DNA from: JBCDBY01 sp039182715
Lineage (GTDB): Bacteria; Planctomycetota; PLA2
Assembly (NCBI GenBank): GCA_039182715.1
Contig: JBCDBY010000021.1
Coordinates: forward strand, 1-25,306
Reading direction: 5' to 3'
Length of the DNA stretch: 25,306 bases
Part shown: one piece after another, positions 1 through 7,457 of the stretch
How positions within the stretch are numbered: the first letter of the stretch is position 1
Layout: each line of letters begins with the position of its first letter
Translations under genes and position numbers: made by a program
Notes under the pieces: model-generated
Databases searched by the model: none
What the model was told of the DNA's origin: nothing
What the model saw: only the letters and a program-made list of their open reading frames with translations

Positions 1-1
1 C

Positions 2-1144
2 GTCTATACCGACCCGTGGACCGGCGAGGGCTTCCACGACTCGCTGTTCCAGTGCCTCGCGCTCCAGCAGGCGGCGCGGCGGGCGGTCGGCGACGGCGTG
101 CTGCCGGCGGACATCGTGCACTGCCACGACAACCACACCGGCATGCTGCCGACCTACCTCAAGGACCAGGGCGCGCCGCCGAGCGTCTTCACGATCCACA
201 ACCTCGGCTATCAGGGCATCTACGGCTCGGACCAGTTCTGGTTGACCGGTCTCGATCCGCGCCGCTTCTTCGGCTACGCGCCGTTCGAGTTCCACGGCAA
301 CTTCTCGCTCATGAAGTCGGCGCTGGTGATGGCGGACAAGGTCACCACCGTGAGCCCCGGCTACGCGGAGGAGATCCTGCGGCCGGAAGAGGCGTACGGT
401 CTCGACGGCGTGCTGCGTTCGCGCGGCTCGGACTTCGTCGGCATCCTCAACGGCATCGACACCGCGACGTGGAACCCGGCGGACGATCCGCTGCTGCCCG
501 CGCACTACGACGCGGACGACAAGAGCGGCAAGGCGGAGTGCAAGCGCGTCCTGCAGGAGATGGCGGGGCTCGACGTCTCCGCGGCGTCGCCGGTCTTCGG
601 CATCGTCTCGCGCGTGACGAAGCAGAAGGGGCTCGACCTGCTCGGCCCGCTGTTGCGCTGGCTCGTCGACGCGGGCGGGCAGCTCGTCATGCTCGGCACC
701 GGCGACCACCACACGCTCGAGCTCTTCCGTGGCGCGCACGGCCGCTGGCCGAACCGCGTGTCGCTGCTCGAACGCTACGACGAGGAGGCGGCGCACCGCA
801 TCTATGCCGGCTCCGACTTCTTCTGCATGCCGTCGCGCTTCGAGCCGTGCGGCCTCACGCAGATGTACGCCATGCGCTACGGCGCCGTGCCGATCGTCAC
901 CGCGCGCGGGGGACTGCGCGACACGGTGCTGCCCTATGTGGGCCACGGGTCGGGCGGCACCGGCATCCTCGCCACGTGGGCGGACACGCACTCGCTCTGG
1001 GGTGCGCTCGACTTCGCGCTGCAGATGTTCGGCGACGGGCAGGCGTTCCACGAGGCGCAGGACAACGGCATGCGCCGCGACTTCTCCTGGACCGTGAGCG
1101 CACACCAGTACGAAGGCCTCTATCGCTCGATGCTCGGGCGATAA
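2..1144 (+). CDS. glgA: Glycogen synthase, GT5 family (5' end outside window)
   Basis: Bacterial glycogen synthase transfers glucose from ADP-glucose to a growing alpha-1,4-glucan in the cytoplasm. The reading frame is open from base 2, before any start codon, so the N-terminus lies off the left edge. 380 residues are visible, against about 480 in typical GlgA, so roughly 95-100 residues are missing, including the N-terminal KxGG substrate loop. Seen motifs are the N-domain stretch HCHDNHTG, the acceptor-side TIHNLGYQG, NGIDTATWNP, the domain-two entry SRVTKQKGLDLL and the catalytic MPSRFEPCGLTQMY near bases 827-868, with GGLRDTV after it. In the family the glutamate of FEPCG is catalytic. 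The TAA at 1142 lies 7 bases before the nitroreductase start. Family assignment is near certain. ADP-glucose specificity is inferred from the family. Confidence 0.97.
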   Translation, partial: VYTDPWTGEGFHDSLFQCLALQQAARRAVGDGVLPADIVHCHDNHTGMLPTYLKDQGAPPSVFTIHNLGYQGIYGSDQFWLTGLDPRRFFGYAPFEFHGNFSLMKSALVMADKVTTVSPGYAEEILRPEEAYGLDGVLRSRGSDFVGILNGIDTATWNPADDPLLPAHYDADDKSGKAECKRVLQEMAGLDVSAASPVFGIVSRVTKQKGLDLLGPLLRWLVDAGGQLVMLGTGDHHTLELFRGAHGRWPNRVSLLERYDEEAAHRIYAGSDFFCMPSRFEPCGLTQMYAMRYGAVPIVTARGGLRDTVLPYVGHGSGGTGILATWADTHSLWGALDFALQMFGDGQAFHEAQDNGMRRDFSWTVSAHQYEGLYRSMLGR

Positions 1145-1151
1145 TCGCCGC

Positions 1152-1772
1152 ATGGATCTGTCCCAAGCCATCCGCGACCGCCGCAGCGTGAAGTCCTACG
1201 CCGACCGCGAGGTCGACGACGCGACGCTGCAGCGCATCTTCGAGCTCGTGCTCGAGAGCCCGTCCTCCTTCAACCTGCAGCACTGGCGCTTCGTGCTGGT
1301 GCGCGACGCCGCGCGCCGCAAGCAGCTCATGGACGCGGCGTGGGGCCAGCCGCACGTCGGCGCGGCGGCGGTCGACGTCATCGTGTGCGGCAAGGTCAAC
1401 GCGCACGAGGACGCGGAGCGCTCGCAGGCGCACGCGCCGGCCGAGGTCGCGGAGAAGGTCGTCGGGATGATCCGCGGCATCTACGACGGCAAGCCGCAGC
1501 TGCAGCGCGACGAGGCGATCCGCAGCGCGTCGCTCGCGGCGATGACGCTCATGCTCGTCGCGCAGGCGGAGGGACTGCGGACCTGCCCCATGATCGGGTT
1601 CGACCCCGCGAAGGTCTCGGAGATCGTGGGCCTGGACGAGAGCCACGTCCCGGTCATGCTCGTCACGCTCGGCCACCCCGGCGACGGCGGCGTGTTCCCG
1701 ACCAGCCGCTTCCCGATGGAGGAGGTGGTGCGCTGGGAGACGCTCGACGGCGACGGGTTCAAAGGCGCCTGA
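1152..1772 (+). CDS. Nitroreductase-family FMN oxidoreductase
   Basis: 206 residues, the usual length for a small FMN-dependent nitroreductase. The N-terminus AIRDRRSVKSYADREVDD is the classic FMN-binding opening (the RRS motif contacts the FMN phosphate). SPSSFNLQHWRFVLV at about residues 36-50 is the SPS..N.QPW-type motif, and GLRTCPMIGFDP near residue 142 is the second cofactor region. Such enzymes reduce nitroaromatics, quinones or similar acceptors with NAD(P)H; the true substrate cannot be read from sequence. The start lies 7 bases after the glgA stop, so co-transcription is likely, although no functional link to glycogen is evident. The ribosome binding site is weak. The 3' end overlaps the convergent acetyltransferase gene by 14 bases. 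Confidence 0.92.
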   Translation: MDLSQAIRDRRSVKSYADREVDDATLQRIFELVLESPSSFNLQHWRFVLVRDAARRKQLMDAAWGQPHVGAAAVDVIVCGKVNAHEDAERSQAHAPAEVAEKVVGMIRGIYDGKPQLQRDEAIRSASLAAMTLMLVAQAEGLRTCPMIGFDPAKVSEIVGLDESHVPVMLVTLGHPGDGGVFPTSRFPMEEVVRWETLDGDGFKGA

Positions 1773-2700
1773 TCACGAGCGTCGTCGTTTCGACGCAGGT
1801 GTCGGCCCAGCGCGCCTTGTAGGGCAGGTCGATGCCGAGGTCGTAGACGGTGAAGCCCTCCTCGATGAGCGCGTCGATCTCGACGCGCTGCATGAGGTTG
1901 CCCGGCGCCAGGTCGCGAAAGCGGTTGTCGAAGCTGAACTGCAGGCCGCGGTACTGGTCGCCGATGACGCCGCCCGCGATGTAGCCGATGTCCTCGCCCT
2001 GCAGTCGCGCGAACCGGACGCGCAGTCGATCGCGCGCGTGCAGCCGCTTGACCAGCTCGCGGTAGAAGGCGCGCATCTCCTCGTTGCGCAGGCCGGTGTC
2101 GGCAGGGCCCTTCCAGCTCCGCGCTTCGATGTCGAGGATACGCGCGTAGATCGAGGCCGCGTCGCCGTCGGCCCGCTCGACGGTGACGCCCGCTCGTTCG
2201 GCGCGCGCGCCCAGTCGTCGCAGCTCGTGCCGCAGCTTGCGCGACCGGCGATCCCAGTAGCCGTCGAGCGACGCCTGCCAGCGGCGCTGCACTTCGCCCA
2301 CGCCGAGGGCGCAGCGATCGCGGAACGAGGCGAGCAGTCCGTTCCAGAGTGGCGAGCCGCGCGCCAGTCCGGTGATCAGGGCGAGATGCCACGTCTGCGT
2401 CTCGGCGAGCATCTCGTCCGCCGCTTCGCGTGCGGCTGCGGCCGTGCCGAGCACCGGGCAGGAGTAGCCCCACATGCGATCGAACGGTGAGAGCACGCGC
2501 AGAAGACCCGAGCGCTCGACGAGAAAGGCGAGGTAGCCGTGCTCCAGAGGCCGGATCCAGGGCCGCAGATGCGGCGCCCAGGCGGCCCGCGCCGCCTCGC
2601 ACCAATCCGAAGCGGAGCAGAACGGATCCACCCCCTCCGTCGCCAGCGCCACCGACTCCCAGTGGTCCTCCGGTGTGTACTGCGTACGCCCCTGGTTCAT
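1759..2700 (-). CDS. BioF2/FemAB-like GNAT acyltransferase
   Basis: 313-residue protein resembling the Acetyltransf_6 (BioF2-like, CelD-like) branch of the GNAT superfamily. The N-terminal half has WESVALATEGVDPFCSAS and WIRPLEHGYLAFLVER, the C-terminal half WDRRSRKLRHELRRLGARAE, a hallmark of this group. A core GNAT-like region follows (RVRFARLQGEDIGYIAGGVIGDQYRGL) and the ending VYDLGIDLPYKARWAD matches the usual D-G-x-x-x-YK-xxW signature. Relatives transfer acyl or aminoacyl groups in envelope or polysaccharide biosynthesis; the substrate here is unknown. No signal peptide or membrane segment is seen. The ATG at 2700 follows a 196-base spacer rich in inverted repeats. Its N-terminal codons carry one copy of a 13-bp direct repeat that recurs at 2855-2867. 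Confidence 0.8.
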   Translation of the reverse strand: MNQGRTQYTPEDHWESVALATEGVDPFCSASDWCEAARAAWAPHLRPWIRPLEHGYLAFLVERSGLLRVLSPFDRMWGYSCPVLGTAAAAREAADEMLAETQTWHLALITGLARGSPLWNGLLASFRDRCALGVGEVQRRWQASLDGYWDRRSRKLRHELRRLGARAERAGVTVERADGDAASIYARILDIEARSWKGPADTGLRNEEMRAFYRELVKRLHARDRLRVRFARLQGEDIGYIAGGVIGDQYRGLQFSFDNRFRDLAPGNLMQRVEIDALIEEGFTVYDLGIDLPYKARWADTCVETTTLVIRRL

Positions 2701-2867
2701 CGTAAAAGTCTCTGCCGCAGGAGTTTACAGCCGACGACAGCGCCATGGGGGTGCGCAGCCGAGGATTTCGCCTCTCGACGAAAGTGCGCACCCCCATGGC
2801 GCAGTCGGCAGCCGTAACCCATTGCCCCGAAAGTGCTTACCACGCACCCGAAGCGTACTGCGTACGC
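2677..2867. repeat. Two 13-bp direct repeats GTACTGCGTACGC
   Basis: Identical 13-mers at 2677-2689 (inside the start of the acetyltransferase gene) and 2855-2867 (spacer), same orientation. The second copy forms a 6-3-6 inverted repeat with its preceding bases (GCGTAC TGC GTACGC, 2853-2867); the first copy has one mismatch in that dyad. A further short direct repeat, CGAAAGTGC, occurs at 2780-2788 and 2829-2837. Together with the 18-bp inverted repeat they make 2677-2867 unusually structured. Function unknown; two operator copies for one regulator is a possibility only. Confidence 0.6.
2740..2802. repeat. 18-bp perfect inverted repeat with 27-base loop
   Basis: Arms at 2740-2757 and 2785-2802 are exact reverse complements (left arm GCGCCATGGGGGTGCGCA). 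Outer segments 2730-2735 (GCCGAC) and 2804-2809 (GTCGGC) extend the pairing after a small asymmetric bulge. The element lies between the end of the response-regulator gene and the start of the acetyltransferase gene, both on the minus strand. It has no T-run on either side, so it is not a textbook intrinsic terminator. It may still act as one, or be a REP-like or structured leader element. Confidence 0.8.
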
Positions 2868-2896
2868 TCCGAGGCGGGGGAGGGGGCGCTTGGGGG

Positions 2897-3562
2897 TTAG
2901 GGCTCGACGATGCCTTCGCGGATGGCGTAGCGGACGAGTTCGACGCGGTCGTGGAGGTCGAGCTTCTTCATGATCGACTGCTGGTGCGCGTCGATGGTCT
3001 TCGAGCTCCGGAACAGTTCCTTGGCGATCTCGTGCCGGCTCATGCCGCGTCCGATCATGCGCAGGATCTGCTGCTCGCGATTCGTGAGCAGGTTGCTGCG
3101 CGACTGCACCTTGGTGCTCTCCTTGCCGCGTCGGGTGATCTTCTCCAGCGGGAGGCGACCCTCCACCGACGGGCCGATCGCGAAGTCGCCCCCGGCCACC
3201 TTCCGGATCGCCTGCACGATCGTGTCCGGGTCGTCCGCCTTCGACAGGAAGCCCCACGCGCCCGCCTCGACCGCCGCATCGAGGTAGCGGTCGCGCACGT
3301 AGGCGCTCAGCATGATGACGCGTACGTCGGGAAAGCGCCGCGCCACATCGGCGAGCGCCTCGAACGGATCGGGGCCCGGCATCTCGATGTCGAGCGTGAT
3401 GACGTGGGGCTCGCGCGCCTCGACCTCCTTGAGCAGGCTGGTCGCGTCCGGCAACCAGCCGACGAAGTCCATGTCCTTCTCGAGGGAGATCTTCGAGCGA
3501 AGTCCCTCGGCGAGGAACGCGTGGTCGTCAACGCACAGGACCTTGGTGATCTGCTGACTCAT
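2897..3562 (-). CDS. NarL/LuxR-type response regulator
   Basis: 221 residues: receiver domain (about 5-125) joined to a LuxR-type helix-turn-helix (about 159-213). Receiver residues are all present: acidic pair D12-D13, phospho-acceptor D58 in ITLDIEMPGPD, S86 in MLSAY and K108 in FLSKAD. The output domain reads LTNREQQILRMIGRGMSRHE...SSKTIDAHQQSIMKKL, a standard GerE-type DNA-binding motif. It should be phosphorylated by the kinase encoded just upstream and then bind DNA as a dimer. The start ATG lies 35 bases inside the kinase gene, preceded by a strong GGAGGAGG (complement of 3566-3573), so expression is coupled. Target genes cannot be read from the sequence; autoregulation is a reasonable guess. 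Confidence 0.95.
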   Translation of the reverse strand: MSQQITKVLCVDDHAFLAEGLRSKISLEKDMDFVGWLPDATSLLKEVEAREPHVITLDIEMPGPDPFEALADVARRFPDVRVIMLSAYVRDRYLDAAVEAGAWGFLSKADDPDTIVQAIRKVAGGDFAIGPSVEGRLPLEKITRRGKESTKVQSRSNLLTNREQQILRMIGRGMSRHEIAKELFRSSKTIDAHQQSIMKKLDLHDRVELVRYAIREGIVEP

Positions 3563-5810
3563 CGTCCTCCTCCAGGACCTGGAACACGACCTCGCGGAGC
3601 CCGCGACGCATCGCGTCCGGTCCGCCTCGTCGATCCACGAAATGATAGCCCGCGCCGGTGCGCCCCGGCGCGTCGCCGAAGAGCACCACGCGGCGCCGCG
3701 CGTCCTCCTCGAGAAACTGCTGCGCGGTCCTGGGCGCCGTGCGTCCCGGCTCCGCGATCCAGATGCGGCACGCGCCGGGCTCGTTGGGCGGGCAGTGGCG
3801 CGGCTCCAGCCCGGCCGATCGCACCAGCAGCGATGCGTACGCCGCCATGCGCCGGTCGTCGATCGAGATGCCGACGACCGAGAACGGTGCGGCCGGTGCG
3901 TCCGCGGTGCCCGGCGCAGGTACGCGCGGCGCGGTCGCCGTCGGCAGCGTCAGGTGCACCGTCGTCCCGCGCCCCGGCGCCGAGTCGATGTCGACGGTGC
4001 CGCCCGCGCCCTTGGCGACGCCGTGCACGAGCGCCAGCCCGAGTCCGGTCGACACCGCGCGCGTCTTCGTCGTGAAGAACGGCTCCAGCGCGTGGCGCCG
4101 CTCCTCGGTCGACATGCCGCGACCGTTGTCCGCGATCGAGATGCGCATGCGGTCGCCGGGTAGCGTGCGCGCGCGCACCTTGATCCAGCCGTCGCCGTCG
4201 ATCGCCTCGGCCGCGTTGGCCACGAGGTTCAGGACCGACTGTGAGAGCTTGTTGGGCGCAAGGGCGACCGGCGGCAGGTTGGCGGGAATCTCCGCCTGCA
4301 GCTCGACGCGCTTGGAGATGGACGTCTTGAGCAGCGGCGACGCCTGCTCCCACCAGTCCTTCAGCCGCGTCACGCCGCCCGCGCGGTGCTCCCCGTCGCG
4401 GTCGAGCGCGAAGTGGCGCAGACCCTGGCTCAGCTGACGCAGATAGTCGACCGCGTGACGCACCGCCCCGATCTCCGCCTGCGCCTCTTCCGGCAGATCC
4501 TGCGCCGCCAGCGCATCGAGGCGGCAGAGGATCGGCAGGATGGTGTTGCCGAGGTCGTGACCGAGACCGGCGGCGAGCGTGCCGACCGACGCGAGCCGCT
4601 CCGCCAGCCGCAGCCGCTCGTGCGACTTGTCGAGCTGCGCCGTGCGCTTCGCGACGAGCGTCTCGAGGTGCTGCCGGTGCTCCGCGAGCTCGCTCTCGAC
4701 GTGCTTGCGCTCGATCGCGGTGCCGATCACGTTGGCGACCGCCTGCAGGAAGTGCACGTCGTCCGGCGTGAACGAGCGGCGCTGCTGGCTGTGCACGGCG
4801 AGCACGCCGAAGGGACCCTCGTGTCCGTACACGATCACGCTCAGTCCGCTCGTGATGTCGTGGTCGCGATGCATCGCGGTCGGCTGGAAACGCGTCTCGC
4901 GATCGAGGTCGGAGACGACGACCGGCTCGCGCGCGCGCAGCGTGTAGCCCGCCTGGAACTCGTCCGTCGTCGCCAGCTCGTACGACTTGGCGCCCCAGCC
5001 GGTCCCGGCGCGCAGCCGGAACTTCGGTTCGCCCGGCAACTGCTCGAGCAGCTCCGCGTGCCCGACGCCGAGCGTGTTCGCAGCGAGGCGCACCGCCTTG
5101 GCGAGCAGCGTGTCGACGTCGGTCCGATCGGCAAGCGCCGCCATGCCGATGCGGGCGACCGCCTTCTGCTGCCGTTCGCGCACCGCCAGCTCGACCTCGA
5201 CCCGCTTCTGCGCGACAACCGGTCCGAGCGGCGCCACCGTGTGGCGAATGAGTTCGAGCTCGGCCGCCGACGCCGGCGGGCCCTCGCAGCGGTAGAGCAC
5301 CACGACCGCGACGACATCGTCCTCGCCGGCGAGCAACGGGATCGCCATCGCGCGGCGGAAGCCGGTGCGCAGCGCCGCGTTGCGACGTGTGAACTGCGCG
5401 GCCGGCTCCTCCTCGATGTCGTCGATGCCGACCGGCGCCGCGGACTGCCAGGCGCGGCCCGGCAACCCGCCGCCCGGCAGGAACCCGAGCCGGCGCGACG
5501 CCGAGCGATAGGCAACGTACGCCGGATTGGAGCGCGGCCATGTGGGCCCGGGTTTGAGCGCCGACCCGTCGCGCGAGCGCACCCACGCTTCGCCGAAATC
5601 CCAGTCGAGCTCCCCGCACAGCCGGCGAATGATGACCAGCAGCGCGCGATGAAAGTCGCGCGAACCGCTCGCCGCCTGGCTCAGCTCCTCCTGGAGCAGG
5701 CGCAGGACGACCTCGTCGGGTCGCCAGGCCGAACGCACGAAGCCCGAGTCGGCGCCTCGCTGCGAGTCGAACCCGCCCTGCATGTCGAACCCGCCCTCCA
5801 TGTCGAACAT
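3528..5810 (-). CDS. Soluble GAF-GAF histidine kinase with receiver-like tail
   Basis: 760 residues with no transmembrane segment, so a cytoplasmic sensor. Order: first GAF (about 55-205), second GAF (about 225-368, with GLSVIVYGHEGPFGVLAVHS), coiled-coil linker (370-405), dimerisation/phospho-acceptor region with H418 in AAGLGHDLGN, and HATPase (about 515-622) with N528/N532 (LNLVANAAEAI), DNGRGM at 561-566, PFFTTK near 577 and GLGLA at 589-593. Residues 640-745 look like a degraded receiver: an acidic DD pair at 651-652 is kept, but no clear phospho-acceptor Asp or conserved Lys is visible. The ligand is unknown. The start is uncertain: ATGs at 5810, 5801 and 5783 lie in an 18-bp tandem repeat, and only the third has a good GGAGGG upstream. 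The partner regulator overlaps the 3' end. Confidence 0.93.
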   Translation of the reverse strand: MFDMEGGFDMQGGFDSQRGADSGFVRSAWRPDEVVLRLLQEELSQAASGSRDFHRALLVIIRRLCGELDWDFGEAWVRSRDGSALKPGPTWPRSNPAYVAYRSASRRLGFLPGGGLPGRAWQSAAPVGIDDIEEEPAAQFTRRNAALRTGFRRAMAIPLLAGEDDVVAVVVLYRCEGPPASAAELELIRHTVAPLGPVVAQKRVEVELAVRERQQKAVARIGMAALADRTDVDTLLAKAVRLAANTLGVGHAELLEQLPGEPKFRLRAGTGWGAKSYELATTDEFQAGYTLRAREPVVVSDLDRETRFQPTAMHRDHDITSGLSVIVYGHEGPFGVLAVHSQQRRSFTPDDVHFLQAVANVIGTAIERKHVESELAEHRQHLETLVAKRTAQLDKSHERLRLAERLASVGTLAAGLGHDLGNTILPILCRLDALAAQDLPEEAQAEIGAVRHAVDYLRQLSQGLRHFALDRDGEHRAGGVTRLKDWWEQASPLLKTSISKRVELQAEIPANLPPVALAPNKLSQSVLNLVANAAEAIDGDGWIKVRARTLPGDRMRISIADNGRGMSTEERRHALEPFFTTKTRAVSTGLGLALVHGVAKGAGGTVDIDSAPGRGTTVHLTLPTATAPRVPAPGTADAPAAPFSVVGISIDDRRMAAYASLLVRSAGLEPRHCPPNEPGACRIWIAEPGRTAPRTAQQFLEEDARRRVVLFGDAPGRTGAGYHFVDRRGGPDAMRRGLREVVFQVLEEDDESADHQGPVR
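5756..5807 (-). repeat. 18-bp tandem repeat at the kinase start
   Basis: Just under three 18-bp units beginning TTCGAC follow the first ATG of the kinase gene. The first two differ at one base (ATGGAG versus ATGCAG); the third is diverged. They encode FDMEGG, FDMQGG and FDSQRG. Each of the first two units supplies its own in-frame ATG, and the first unit carries a GGAGGG that can serve the ATG in the second. Confidence 0.75.
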
Positions 5811-5886
5811 TGTACGGATCGCGCGGCGGGGCCGGGCGAATCGGATACCTCGACCGATGACTCAAGACGAGCCGGACGGGGCCGGC

Positions 5887-6108
5887 TCAGACTTTCATCG
5901 AGCGGTAGGCGCGGCTCCATTCGGCGTGGTAGCCGGGGTTCTTCTGGCGCCACTCCTTGGAGTAGGCGCGCTCGCAGGACTTGCACCAGGAACGGCGATA
6001 CTCCCGATCCGCGGAACCGTAGACGCGGAAGACGCGGAATTCGGTGACGGGCTTGATCTCGTCGCAGCGACGGCAGCGCTTCGATCCCTCATTCGGTACG
6101 TAACTCAT
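5887..6108 (-). CDS. Small Cys4 zinc-ribbon protein (HNH-endonuclease N-domain-like)
   Basis: 73 residues. C12-x2-C15 (KRCRRCDEIKPVTEF) and C42-x2-C45 (SWCKSCERAYSKEWRQKNP) form a likely zinc knuckle. The wording CRRCDEIKPVTEF...WCKSCERAY..W...NP closely resembles the N-terminal zinc-binding part of phage-type HNH or recombination endonuclease VII-like proteins, but no HNH catalytic motif follows. The protein is therefore either a stand-alone nucleic-acid-binding module or a trimmed remnant. The ATG at 6108 has AGAGAG a few bases upstream. It lies 15 bases after a possible small membrane-protein gene on the same strand and 76 bases before the kinase start. GC content is lower than in the neighbours, which would fit acquisition. 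Function is unknown. Confidence 0.75.
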   Translation of the reverse strand: MSYVPNEGSKRCRRCDEIKPVTEFRVFRVYGSADREYRRSWCKSCERAYSKEWRQKNPGYHAEWSRAYRSMKV

Positions 6109-6123
6109 GGTGTCTCTCTATCC

Positions 6124-6282
6124 CTACCCTTCTCGCCCGATCCACTTGCGGCGGCCGCCTCTCGGCATGCCGAGTTTCGGCGTTCCGATCCGCGGCAGTC
6201 TTGCGCGCCAACAGGCTTCGCAGATCAGCACGATCAGGATCGAAAGCAGACAGAAGGTGACAAGCGTGTCGCCGGCGGTCAT
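6124..6282 (-). CDS. Possible 52-aa single-helix membrane protein
   Basis: This short open frame runs from ATG at 6282 to TAG at 6124. It encodes one clear hydrophobic helix (TLVTFCLLSILIVLICEACW, about residues 6-25) followed by a basic tail rich in Arg, Lys and Gly, the layout of a small N-out/C-in membrane protein. About three quarters of its codons end in G or C, as expected for coding DNA here. It lies 15 bases upstream of the Cys4 protein on the same strand. Against it: no evident ribosome binding site and no recognised family. The frame is open further upstream but lacks ATG or GTG starts (one TTG, 5 codons earlier). Apart from this ORF the 347-base gap 6109-6455 shows nothing except the presumed promoter of the 6456 gene. 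Confidence 0.4.
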   Translation of the reverse strand: MTAGDTLVTFCLLSILIVLICEACWRARLPRIGTPKLGMPRGGRRKWIGREG

Positions 6283-6455
6283 GGTCGGTGTGCCCAACGT
6301 GTGCGAGAGCGGTTGCGTGACGGGAACGAGAGTAGGCGCGCCATCGGGGCCGCGCCATTGGAAGAACGCCCTATTCGCACCGCTAGGGGTTGTGGTGACT
6401 CCGGCAATCCCTACAGGAAATGGCGGAACGGGCCCGCATGGCAGAATGACGCCCC

Positions 6456-7457
6456 ATGTGGAACCAAGGCATGATTCTGGCGGTCCTGGGCCTCGTGGCC
6501 GCGGTGGCGCGCGCCGACGAGATCGAGGTCACGCTGCAGAACGGATCGACCCTCAAGGGCGAGGTTGTCGAAGTCACCGAGAAGGGCATCCGGCTCAAGG
6601 TGAAGGGCGAGGAGCTCTACCTCGAGGCGAAACACGTCGAGCCGATCTCGATGTACAACGCGGCGATGCGCGTGCTGCCGAACGTGGACGCGCAGACGCA
6701 CATCGAGGTCGCGCTCTGGTGCTTCGAGAACGGGCTCTTCACGCGCAGCCACCACCACTACAAGCGCGCGCTGCTGCTCGATCCGAAGCGCGTCGAGAGC
6801 TTCGAGAAGCAGGAGCTCCCGAAGCTACAGGAGAAGATCGCCGGGACGATGCTCGCCAACGCGCGCCGCGCTCTCGAGCACGGTGACGTGCGACACGCCG
6901 AGCGGCTCACCGCCAGCATCCTGACCGAGCTCAACGAGACGAAGACCGCCGACGAGGCGCGCAAGTTCATCCTCGAGATCTACCACTCGGACAAGGACCA
7001 GTCGTGGCGCAACGTCAGCGACAAGCCGGAGCCCGCGCCCGACGCCGCCGACGAGCGCGCGCGGGCGAAGGCGCTGGCGCCGATCGAAAACCGCGTGCGG
7101 CAGGCGCGCGAGCACAACCTGCGCGGCCTCCGCACCAAGGGCACTTCGAAGAAGAAGAAGTCCTTCTCCATTGCGGCGAAGCGCGCGGAGTCGGCGCTGC
7201 GATCGCTCGACAAGCTCGCGGCGAAGCATCCCGACTGGAAGAAGCAGATCGACGACCTGCGGAAGGTGGCGCAGCAGGAAGGCGTGGATGCCTACCTGAA
7301 TACCGCCAGCCTCTACCTCATCCGCCGCAGCTTCCCCCGCGCGATCGACGCCGTGCAGCGCGCGCAGGCGATCGATCCCGAGAGCGAGGAGATCAAGCGC
7401 ATGCGCCTGCGCATCGAACAGGACTCCCAGCGAAGGACGCAGCCCGGATGGTATTGA
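6456..7457 (+). CDS. Secreted protein with LSm-like N-domain and TPR-like helices
   Basis: 333 residues. Residues 1-20 form a signal peptide (MILAVLGLVAAVARA, cleavage before DEIE). Residues 21-64 resemble a small beta-barrel of the LSm/SH3 type (IEVTLQNGSTLKGEVVEVTEKGIRLKVKG split over two strands), a combination I associate with planctomycete envelope proteins. Residues 65-330 are helical and rich in Ala, Glu, Lys and Arg, with TPR-like stretches (HYKRALLLDPKR near 101; YLIRRSFPRAIDAVQRAQAIDPESEEIKR near the end). A basic patch KGTSKKKKS lies near residue 228. Location is probably periplasmic or, in a planctomycete, the equivalent compartment. The gene overlaps the next by 10 bases and opens a three-gene operon. 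No enzymatic motif; a scaffold or assembly role is inference. Confidence 0.75.
   Translation: MWNQGMILAVLGLVAAVARADEIEVTLQNGSTLKGEVVEVTEKGIRLKVKGEELYLEAKHVEPISMYNAAMRVLPNVDAQTHIEVALWCFENGLFTRSHHHYKRALLLDPKRVESFEKQELPKLQEKIAGTMLANARRALEHGDVRHAERLTASILTELNETKTADEARKFILEIYHSDKDQSWRNVSDKPEPAPDAADERARAKALAPIENRVRQAREHNLRGLRTKGTSKKKKSFSIAAKRAESALRSLDKLAAKHPDWKKQIDDLRKVAQQEGVDAYLNTASLYLIRRSFPRAIDAVQRAQAIDPESEEIKRMRLRIEQDSQRRTQPGWY

Noticed and set aside
4386..6047. 553-codon plus-strand open frame
   Set aside because: It is antisense to the histidine kinase, with low-complexity Arg/Leu/Glu-rich translation and no family match.
6283..6455. Upstream extension of the 52-aa ORF
   Set aside because: The frame stays open, but there is no ATG or GTG start, only one TTG without a ribosome site, and the G/C share at third positions drops.
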